5,728 nt of DNA from Lachnospiraceae bacterium (GTDB lineage Bacteria > Bacillota_A > Clostridia > Lachnospirales > Lachnospiraceae): positions 1 through 5,728 of the forward strand of contig JAFSFU010000027.1 in assembly GCA_017435025.1 (NCBI GenBank), read 5' to 3'. The notes below the pieces were generated by a model that saw nothing but the letters and a program-made list of their open reading frames with translations, was not told where the DNA came from and did no database searches. Shown piece after piece: positions 1 through 5,125 of this stretch; within the stretch, counting starts at the first letter, position 1; every line of letters starts with the position of its first letter. Both the position numbers and the translations under genes were made by a program.

Positions 1-614
1 CAAATGCGATCGGTTCCTTTAAGATCCTTTCTGAGGCAGGTATTGCAGCTGGTGTAAGACGTATTGAAGCTTTGACATCTGACGGTCTCATTGCTCACTA
101 CGAGCAGGTTGAGAGGGAGTTCCACGCTGCTGCAGCTGCTGCAAAAGCGAACCCGGCAGATTTAACAGCTAAGATCACAGCAATGATGGAAGAGATCAAA
201 GCTCTTCATGCTGAAAATGAGAAGTTAAAATCCAAGATGGCGAAAGAAGCAATGGGCGACGTTATGGATCAGGTAAAAGAGGTGAAGGGCGTAAAAGTTC
301 TTGCTGTGAAAGCTGATGGCGTTGATATGAACGGCTTAAGAAATCTTGGAGACCAGTTAAAAGAAAAACTGGGCGAGGGCGTGATCGTTATCGCTTCTGT
401 ACTTGACGGCAAAGTTAATCTTATGGCGACAGCAACAGACGGCGCAATGAAGCAGGGAGCTCATGCAGGCAACCTGATCAAAGCGATCGCAGGTCTTGTT
501 GGCGGCGGCGGCGGAGGTCGTCCGAATATGGCTCAGGCAGGCGGTAAGAACCCGGATGGTGTTGCTGCAGCCCTTGAAAAAGTAATGGATGTCGTTTCTG
601 AACAGATTAAGTAA
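1..614 (+). CDS. alaS: Alanyl-tRNA synthetase, C-terminal part (5' truncated by window)
   Basis: Class II synthetase that charges tRNA-Ala in the cytoplasm and edits mischarged Ser/Gly. Only the last 203 residues are present; the first complete codon is at base 3 and the stop is TAA at 612-614. Seen: the segment IGSFKILSEAGIAAGVRRIEA at visible residues 3-23 matches the end of the AlaX-like editing domain; a Glu/Lys/Leu-rich heptad-like stretch at about residues 54-84 fits the coiled coil; the remainder fits the C-Ala (DHHA1) domain, including a glycine run (residues 167-172) followed by RPNMAQAGG, which is normal for AlaS. The catalytic domain lies upstream of the window. No convincing terminator follows the stop, so read-through into rpsU is possible. 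Identity is close to certain; the missing part cannot be judged. Confidence 0.97.
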   Translation, partial: NAIGSFKILSEAGIAAGVRRIEALTSDGLIAHYEQVEREFHAAAAAAKANPADLTAKITAMMEEIKALHAENEKLKSKMAKEAMGDVMDQVKEVKGVKVLAVKADGVDMNGLRNLGDQLKEKLGEGVIVIASVLDGKVNLMATATDGAMKQGAHAGNLIKAIAGLVGGGGGGRPNMAQAGGKNPDGVAAALEKVMDVVSEQIK

Positions 615-654
615 AAAGTCACATAAAAAAATTCAGTTTTTGTAAAAAAATATG

Positions 655-682
655 TTGACGAATGTGTAATTTATGATATAAT
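655..682 (+). promoter_or_regulatory. Sigma-A-type promoter for rpsU, extended -10
   Basis: TTGACG at 655-660 (5 of 6 to the -35 consensus) and a perfect TATAAT at 677-682, with a 16-base spacer. A TG at 674-675 gives the extended form TGnTATAAT. Transcription would start near 689, leaving a leader of roughly 68 bases before rpsU. The near-consensus match fits a highly expressed ribosomal protein gene. Box identity is seen; activity is inferred. Confidence 0.88.
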
Positions 683-708
683 CATAGCTGTGCTAAAAAA
701 TACCCAAA

Positions 709-737
709 CAGTTGTATTACGCACAATTACACAACTG
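709..737 (+). promoter_or_regulatory. Leader hairpin directly upstream of the rpsU Shine-Dalgarno
   Basis: CAGTTGT (709-715) is the exact reverse complement of ACAACTG (731-737), giving a 7-bp stem with a 15-base loop in the rpsU mRNA leader. The last stem base (G737) is also the first base of the purine-rich ribosome-binding stretch GGAGGGAGG (737-745). It may help present or limit the ribosome-binding site, or bind S21 for feedback, but no known S21 leader class could be matched by eye. The stem is seen; the regulatory role is inference. Confidence 0.45.
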
Positions 738-753
738 GAGGGAGGTTAGGTGA
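737..753 (+). promoter_or_regulatory. Ribosome-binding region of rpsU, double purine run
   Basis: GGAGGGAGG at 737-745 sits 11 bases from the ATG at 757, slightly long. A second, weaker anti-SD match, AGGTGA (748-753), ends only 3 bases before the ATG. The first run is the likely functional site. Together they fix ATG 757 as the rpsU start. Confidence 0.75.
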
Positions 754-756
754 GCT

Positions 757-933
757 ATGTCAAACGTAATCGTTAAAGAAAACGAAAGTCTGGACAGTGC
801 TTTACGCAGATTCAAGAGAAACTGCGCAAAGGCAGGTATTCAGCAGGAAATTCGTAAAAGAGAGCATTATGAGAAGCCGAGCGTAAAGCGTAAGAAAAAA
901 TCTGAGGCTGCAAGAAAGCGCAAATATAACTAA
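757..933 (+). CDS. rpsU: 30S ribosomal protein S21
   Basis: Small basic protein of the 30S subunit platform, near the 3' end of 16S rRNA, involved in initiation. The translation is exactly 58 residues, the usual length. It begins [20 protein letters not shown], the classic S21 N-terminus, continues with [21 protein letters not shown] and ends in a Lys/Arg-rich tail ([15 protein letters not shown]). The ATG at 757 follows a strong ribosome-binding stretch; the stop is TAA at 931-933. The gene has its own near-consensus promoter and is closed by an intrinsic terminator, so it looks like a self-contained unit, with possible extra supply from alaS read-through. In B. subtilis rpsU lies upstream of the same yqf cluster with yqeY, yqfA and yqfB between; those genes are absent here. 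Confidence 0.97.
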   Translation: MSNVIVKENESLDSALRRFKRNCAKAGIQQEIRKREHYEKPSVKRKKKSEAARKRKYN

Positions 934-946
934 TTATTAAAAGCGT

Positions 947-983
947 AAAGAAGATATTTCTGTATAGGGATATCTTCTTTTTT
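947..983 (+). terminator. Intrinsic terminator after rpsU
   Basis: AAAGAAGATAT (947-957) pairs perfectly with ATATCTTCTTT (970-980). The stem can extend inward by two G-U pairs and a C-G pair to a 6-base loop TGTATA (961-966). A run of six T (978-983) overlaps and follows the 3' arm. It starts 14 bases after the rpsU stop and should separate rpsU from yqfC transcription. The stem is AT-rich, so some read-through is possible. Confidence 0.9.
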
Positions 984-995
984 CGTTCATATATT
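968..995 (+). promoter_or_regulatory. Possible sigma-E-like sporulation promoter for yqfC-yqfD (weak)
   Basis: GGATATC (968-974) compares with the sigma-E -35 box KMATATT at 5 of 7 positions, and CATATATT (988-995) with the -10 CATACAMT at 6 of 8, with a 13-base spacer. Transcription would start near 1002, leaving a short leader before the GGAG at 1017-1020. In B. subtilis yqfD is known as a mother-cell sigma-E gene, which is why this was looked for. The region is very AT-rich, so chance matches are easy, and the -35 would sit inside the rpsU terminator stem. No good sigma-A promoter was found in this gap. Confidence 0.25.
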
Positions 996-1003
996 TATAT
1001 GAA
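986..1003. repeat. Perfect 18-bp inverted repeat between rpsU terminator and yqfC
   Basis: TTCATATA (986-993) and TATATGAA (996-1003) are exact reverse complements around a central TT. The element lies 3 bases after the terminator T-run and 21 bases before the yqfC ATG. Its compact dyad symmetry is like a dimeric regulator operator; as RNA it could form a weak A-U hairpin. It overlaps the candidate sigma-E -10 box. The symmetry is certain, the function unknown. Confidence 0.7.
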
Positions 1004-1024
1004 AACATATCCATTCGGAGCTTA

Positions 1025-1261
1025 ATGGAAACCAATTCGTTTAGTGAAACATCAATGATGGTTGTGGGACGAAATCTGCTGCGGATTGAAAACTATAGAA
1101 GTATTCTTCAGTATTCTGACAAGAATATACGGGTTCAGGCAAAAAAGTACCAGTTGTCGATTACCGGTGAAAAGCTTCTGATCCGATATTATGATAAGGA
1201 GGAAATGGAGGTCATCGGAATTTTTCATGCAATCTGTCTGGAACAGGGAGGGCATTCATGA
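1025..1261 (+). CDS. yqfC: Sporulation protein YqfC (YabP/YqfC family)
   Basis: A 78-residue protein of the YabP/YqfC family, sporulation-associated in endospore formers; the molecular role is not established. Seen: the family core VVGRNLLRIENYRSILQYSD (residues 13-32), then IRVQAKKYQLSITGEKLLIR and the end segment EEMEVIGIFHAI, which fit the short beta-rich YqfC pattern (enter a nucleating IENYRSI, a 'GEKL-IR' strand, a 'V-G-F--I' strand). There is no signal peptide or membrane segment. ATG 1025 is preceded by GGAG (1017-1020) only 4 bases away, and no other in-frame start lies between it and the terminator. The N-terminal lead before the core is short compared with B. subtilis YqfC. Its stop overlaps the yqfD start by 4 bases (ATGA), the standard yqfC-yqfD pairing. 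Confidence 0.88.
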   Translation: METNSFSETSMMVVGRNLLRIENYRSILQYSDKNIRVQAKKYQLSITGEKLLIRYYDKEEMEVIGIFHAICLEQGGHS

Positions 1262-2493
1262 AAATACGGAAACCATTTTTTTTATGCGGCGGCGTGAAAA
1301 TCCTTGTCTCAGGTCAGGATTCAGAACGTTTCTTCAATATTGCTGTAAGACGCGGACTTCACATCTGTAATATTGCAGAAGCGGATGAGGGAGCTGTCAT
1401 GTGTTGGACATCAATTCGGGACTTGAAACGGTTGAAAGATATTCGTAGAAAAACCGGTGTAAAAATCCGGATCGTCGAGCGTTATGGATTGCCGTTTTTA
1501 CTGACAGACAACAAGGGGAGAAAACTATTTCTGGTTGGTTTTCTCACCTTTTTTCTATTATTATACTCCTGGACTTTTTATATATGGGATATTTCTGTGG
1601 AGGGAAATCAAAAATATACAGATGAAACCCTGATTCACTTCATGGAATCATTATCTGTTTATAATGGAATAAAAAAGAAGGAGATTCTCTGTGAACAATT
1701 GGAAGAATCGCTTCGAAATCAATTTTGTGAGTTGACATGGGTCTCAGCAGAAATAAAAGGAACAAGACTGATCGTTCATGTAAAAGAAAATGAGGCACTG
1801 TTGTCTGTGGGTGATGAAAAGGAGGAGTCGTGCCATTTAATCGCAAATAAAGATGGCGTTGTTGTCCGGAACGTAATAAGAAATGGTGTGGGAAAAGTGA
1901 GGGCCGGGGATCATATTGTTAAGGATCAAATCTTAGTGGAAGGACTGATTCCAATTTATGATGATTCAGAGATTCTTGTCACAGTACATAAGGTGCATGC
2001 AGATGCGGAGATCTATGCGGAAACAAAGAATGTAATTCGCATGGGTGTTCCGTTGTTAAAACAAGAACGTATTCGTACCGGAAAAGAACGTCATGGTCTC
2101 TTTCTGATGTTTCATGATCATCCGTTTTACATGATGTTTCCGGTTAGTGGAGATGGGAACTGGGATTATGTGATGGAACAGAAGCAGCTCAAGCTGTTTC
2201 ACAATTTTTATTTGCCTGTTTATGTGGGGAAAATCTGTGCATATGAAACTTCTTTTTATGAAAGACTATGGACGGAGGATGAGGTGCGTGAAAGGTGCAA
2301 CAATTATCTGTCGGAATATATTGAAAATTTGACGGAAAAAGGTGTACAAATACTTGGAAGTGATGGTAGAATAGAAAAAGACGAATCCGGCTGGCATTTT
2401 GAAGGAACACTGAGGGTGATCGAAAATATTGCGGAGGAAGCAGCCATTCCGGAAAACCAGGAGGAGAATCAGACAATAAATGAGTGTAATTGA
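1258..2493 (+). CDS. yqfD: Sporulation membrane protein YqfD
   Basis: A 411-residue YqfD-family (putative stage IV sporulation) protein, required in the mother cell in Bacillus relatives though its biochemical role is unclear. Domains read in order: an N-terminal cytoplasmic region (about 1-88) with SGQDSERFFNIAVRRGLHI and a conserved-type RYGLPFLL segment; one membrane helix at about 90-110 (KLFLVGFLTFFLLLYSWTFY); then ISVEGNQKYTDETL (112-125), which resembles a POTRA/FtsQ-like start in the external part; then the YqfD-specific domain to about 390 and a Glu/Asn-rich tail. The length is usual for the family. ATG 1258 follows GGGAGGG (1246-1252) by 5 bases and overlaps the yqfC stop. The last 14 bases overlap phoH. 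The topology is inferred from hydrophobicity. Confidence 0.92.
   Translation: MKIRKPFFLCGGVKILVSGQDSERFFNIAVRRGLHICNIAEADEGAVMCWTSIRDLKRLKDIRRKTGVKIRIVERYGLPFLLTDNKGRKLFLVGFLTFFLLLYSWTFYIWDISVEGNQKYTDETLIHFMESLSVYNGIKKKEILCEQLEESLRNQFCELTWVSAEIKGTRLIVHVKENEALLSVGDEKEESCHLIANKDGVVVRNVIRNGVGKVRAGDHIVKDQILVEGLIPIYDDSEILVTVHKVHADAEIYAETKNVIRMGVPLLKQERIRTGKERHGLFLMFHDHPFYMMFPVSGDGNWDYVMEQKQLKLFHNFYLPVYVGKICAYETSFYERLWTEDEVRERCNNYLSEYIENLTEKGVQILGSDGRIEKDESGWHFEGTLRVIENIAEEAAIPENQEENQTINECN
2459..2466 (+). promoter_or_regulatory. Ribosome-binding site for phoH inside yqfD
   Basis: AGGAGGAG at 2459-2466 lies within the end of yqfD, 13 bases before the phoH ATG at 2480. That is longer than ideal. 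A second in-frame ATG at 2498 would be 31 bases away, so 2480 remains the better start. Confidence 0.6.
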
Positions 2494-3508
2494 AACAATG
2501 ATTGATATACCAGTGGAGCATGAGAGAAAGGTTTGTGGCCAGTTCGATGTGTATTTAAAGAAGATTGAACGAACCCTTCATGTATCCATGATAGCGAGAA
2601 ATGGTGAAATTAAGATTATTGGACCGGATCACGCGGTAAAACGTGCCAAGAGTGTGTTTTCTACTCTGATCAGTCTGTCGAAACGCGGAGAAGAGATTGG
2701 TGAGCAGAATGTAGATTATGCACTGGCTCTTTCTTTTGAAGGCAAGGATAGTGAACTGTTGGACATTGACCGGGATATTATCTGTCATACGATCAATGGT
2801 AAACCGGTTAAACCGAAAACACTGGGACAGAAACAGTATCTGGATCTGATCCGCAAAAAAATGATCGTGTTTGGTGTAGGTCCTGCAGGAACAGGTAAAA
2901 CCTATCTGGGTATGGCAATGGCAATTCAGGCATTTAAAAACGGCGAGGTAAACCGCATTATCTTAACAAGACCAGCTATTGAAGCCGGTGAAAAACTTGG
3001 TTTTCTGCCGGGTGATCTGCAGAGTAAGATCGATCCGTATCTGAGACCGCTTTATGATGCCTTGTATCAGATTATGGGTGCGGAAAGCTACCTTCATAAT
3101 GCTGAAAAAGGCTTGATCGAGGTTGCGCCGCTTGCTTACATGCGTGGCCGTACATTGGATAATGCTTTCATTATTCTAGATGAGGCGCAGAATACGACAC
3201 AGGCTCAGATGAAGATGTTTCTTACAAGAATTGGTTTTGGATCCAAGGTGATCATTACCGGTGACCAGTCCCAGAAGGATCTGCCGTTCGGAACGGTATC
3301 CGGTCTGGATACTGCACTTAAAATTCTGAAGAATATCGATGATATCGGGATCTGTTACTTTACCAGCGATGATGTTGTGCGTCATCCGTTGGTTCAGAAG
3401 ATTGTAAAAGCATACGATGATTATGAGGCCCGTGGTAAAGAGATCGCAGCGAAAAAACGCACGGATCACACGGGACGGGAGGGACGAAAGCATGACAATA
3501 ACCATTGA
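2480..3508 (+). CDS. phoH: PhoH-family ATPase (PhoH-like protein, RNA-associated)
   Basis: A 342-residue cytoplasmic P-loop ATPase of the PhoH family; family members are linked to RNA metabolism and are genetically tied to YbeY, but the exact substrate is not settled. Seen: an N-terminal KH-like region (about 1-80, with IARNGEIKIIGPDHAVKRA), then the ATPase domain with Walker A GPAGTGKT (134-141), the ILTRPAIEAGEKLGFLPGDL segment (161-180), Walker B AFIILDEAQNTT (229-240) and the TGDQSQ motif (260-265). All key nucleotide-binding residues are present, so it should be active. The first 14 bases overlap yqfD, and the last 17 overlap ybeY, so the final residues are read from DNA that also codes the YbeY N-terminus. 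ATG 2480 is preferred; 2498 is a possible alternative that drops six residues. Confidence 0.96.
   Translation: MSVIETMIDIPVEHERKVCGQFDVYLKKIERTLHVSMIARNGEIKIIGPDHAVKRAKSVFSTLISLSKRGEEIGEQNVDYALALSFEGKDSELLDIDRDIICHTINGKPVKPKTLGQKQYLDLIRKKMIVFGVGPAGTGKTYLGMAMAIQAFKNGEVNRIILTRPAIEAGEKLGFLPGDLQSKIDPYLRPLYDALYQIMGAESYLHNAEKGLIEVAPLAYMRGRTLDNAFIILDEAQNTTQAQMKMFLTRIGFGSKVIITGDQSQKDLPFGTVSGLDTALKILKNIDDIGICYFTSDDVVRHPLVQKIVKAYDDYEARGKEIAAKKRTDHTGREGRKHDNNH
3477..3483 (+). promoter_or_regulatory. Ribosome-binding site that fixes the ybeY start
   Basis: GGGAGGG sits within the end of phoH, 8 bases before ATG 3492, an ideal spacing. The same frame is open further upstream, with an ATG at 3417, but that upstream part lies inside phoH, lacks this spacing and would add 25 residues not typical of YbeY. 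Confidence 0.85.
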
Positions 3509-3989
3509 TTATGAGACAGAAGAACGTCTGGATCTTCCTTATGAGGAGATTATTAACAATGTCGTTGAGGAGGCGATCGACTATGTCGAATGCCCGTATG
3601 ATGCGGAAGTAAATGTACTTCTCACAGACAACGAAGGAATTCATCAGATCAATCTGGATATGCGTCAGATTGATAATCCAACAGATGTTCTTTCTTTCCC
3701 GATGTGTGATTTTGAAGTGCCGGGTGATTTTTCGCTGCTTGAGGAAACGCCGGAAGAATATTTCAATCCGGACAGCGGAGAATTGATGCTAGGTGATATT
3801 GTAATTTCTGTTGAGAAAGTAAAAGAACAGGCGGAGAAATATGGTCATTCGGAAACCAGAGAGCTTGCATTCCTTGTTGCGCACAGCATGCTGCATTTAA
3901 GTGGTTATGACCATATGGAAGAAGAAGAACGACTGGAAATGGAGCAGATGCAGAGTGAGATTCTGGAACGGAGGGGTTACAGAAGATGA
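3492..3989 (+). CDS. ybeY: Endoribonuclease YbeY (rRNA maturation factor)
   Basis: A 165-residue metal-dependent single-strand endoribonuclease that acts in 16S rRNA 3'-end maturation and ribosome quality control. Seen: the family segment VLLTDNEGIHQINLDMRQID (42-61) leading to TDVLSFP (64-70), LGDIVIS (100-106), and the zinc-binding motif HSMLHLSGYDH (131-141), with H131, H135 and H141 as the three metal ligands. The size and all catalytic features are normal. The start is set by GGGAGGG at 3477. It overlaps phoH by 17 bases; phoH-ybeY adjacency is conserved widely and fits a shared RNA role. The stop overlaps the next start by 4 bases (ATGA). The yqfF gene that commonly separates phoH and ybeY in Bacilli is missing. 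Confidence 0.97.
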   Translation: MTITIDYETEERLDLPYEEIINNVVEEAIDYVECPYDAEVNVLLTDNEGIHQINLDMRQIDNPTDVLSFPMCDFEVPGDFSLLEETPEEYFNPDSGELMLGDIVISVEKVKEQAEKYGHSETRELAFLVAHSMLHLSGYDHMEEEERLEMEQMQSEILERRGYRR

Positions 3990-5125
3990 GAAAACGCAGC
4001 AGATTGTTTACCGTATGTTTGACAGCACTTTTTATGACGTTGATTCTTGGCGGATGCGGAAAAAAATATGAGGAAGTGTCTGCCACAACGGAAGCGGTGG
4101 AGAAGCATATCGAGGAGACGACAAAACCTGTGGTTGTACTGGAAACGGAGCCGAAAGAGACGGAGCCGGTTATTGATGAGCCGGAAGAGCGTGTAGAAGT
4201 GGATGGAAAGATCCGAAGTTACCTGACCGGCGAGATGGTTGATGTGGCAAAGGCTAATCGCAGACCGTTAGCGATTATGATGAGCAACGACAAAGAAGCT
4301 CTTCCGCAGTATGGAATCAACCGTGCCGGTGTTGTTTATGAGGCTCCTGTAGAAGGAACGATGAACCGATATATGGCGATCATGGAGGATTATGACGATC
4401 TTGACCGTATTGGTTCTGTTCGCAGCTGCCGTACTTATTATACATATTTTGCAAAAGAATTTGACGCAATTTATGCACACTTCGGACAGAGTACATTTGC
4501 AGTTCCGTATCTGAAAAATGTCGATAATATCAATGGTGTAGAAGGTGTTGGCGGAAATGCGTTCTATCGTTCCAGCGATAAAAAGCAGCCGCACAATGCG
4601 TATGCAAGCGCAGATAAGATTAAGAACACCATCGAAAAACTTGGCTATCGCACAGAATATGATGAATCTTATAACGGACATTTTCAGTTTGCCAGAGGAA
4701 ATGAACAGATCATTCCGGATGGAGAAGATGCGTATAAAGTAGTACCGGGCTACAGTTATAATGAGCCGTGGTTTGAGTACAATGAAGATGATGGACTCTA
4801 TTACCGCTATCAGTACGGTGGGCCGCACAAGGGCAATGAGGGGCAGATTGCAGTAAAGAATATTCTGATCCAGTATTGCGAGTGGGGGCACTATGCAACC
4901 ACAGATTATTTAAATTTCAACCTGAATACGAGTCACGAAGGTTTCTATATTTCCAATGGCAAAGCCCAGTTTGTCACATGGGAAAAGGATGGCGAGTTTG
5001 GCCAGACTCGTTATTATGGGGAAGACGGAAAAGAAATTACATTAAACAAAGGAAAGACTTGGGTCTGCGTAATAGGAACAGACAAGTACAACAGGCATGA
5101 ATTCTATGGCAAAGAAGGAATCTAA
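3986..5125 (+). CDS. DUF3048 (YerB-like) lipoprotein
   Basis: A 379-residue predicted lipoprotein of the DUF3048/YerB family; the function is unknown. Seen: a type II signal peptide with basic MRKRSR, hydrophobic residues 7-21 and lipobox LGGC, so C24 should be lipidated and the protein anchored outside the membrane. A Glu/Thr/Pro-rich linker follows (about 28-75). The N-terminal DUF3048 domain (about 76-215) has NRRPLAIMMSNDKEALPQYG, VYEAPVEGTMNRYMAI and RIGSVRSCRTYY; the C-terminal domain (about 255-365) has GFYISNGKAQFVTWEKDG and ends near LNKGKTWVCVI, so both are complete. ATG 3986 follows GGAGGGG (3970-3976) by 9 bases and overlaps the ybeY stop. Its 3' end overlaps the flippase gene by 20 bases, so an envelope role beside the flippase is a reasonable inference, not shown. 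Confidence 0.9.
   Translation: MRKRSRLFTVCLTALFMTLILGGCGKKYEEVSATTEAVEKHIEETTKPVVVLETEPKETEPVIDEPEERVEVDGKIRSYLTGEMVDVAKANRRPLAIMMSNDKEALPQYGINRAGVVYEAPVEGTMNRYMAIMEDYDDLDRIGSVRSCRTYYTYFAKEFDAIYAHFGQSTFAVPYLKNVDNINGVEGVGGNAFYRSSDKKQPHNAYASADKIKNTIEKLGYRTEYDESYNGHFQFARGNEQIIPDGEDAYKVVPGYSYNEPWFEYNEDDGLYYRYQYGGPHKGNEGQIAVKNILIQYCEWGHYATTDYLNFNLNTSHEGFYISNGKAQFVTWEKDGEFGQTRYYGEDGKEITLNKGKTWVCVIGTDKYNRHEFYGKEGI

Noticed and set aside
501..524. Glycine-rich repeat coded by GGC-rich DNA in alaS, as a possible simple-repeat expansion
   Set aside because: A glycine run in this position is normal for the AlaS C-terminal domain.
620..650. A-rich then T-rich segment after the alaS stop, as a terminator
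   Set aside because: Only an A-U stem of about five pairs can form and there is no GC-containing stem or clean T-run after it.
3417..3491. Longer ybeY version starting at ATG 3417
   Set aside because: The added 25 residues are the phoH coding region read in another frame, lack the SD spacing, and do not resemble a YbeY N-terminus. ATG 3492 has an ideal GGGAGGG site.
4268..4891. Long open frame of about 207 codons on the minus strand, inside the DUF3048 gene
   Set aside because: It is fully antisense to a well-supported gene with complete domains, its peptide is low in recognisable motifs, and no ribosome-binding site or promoter stands out. It is a codon-bias shadow.
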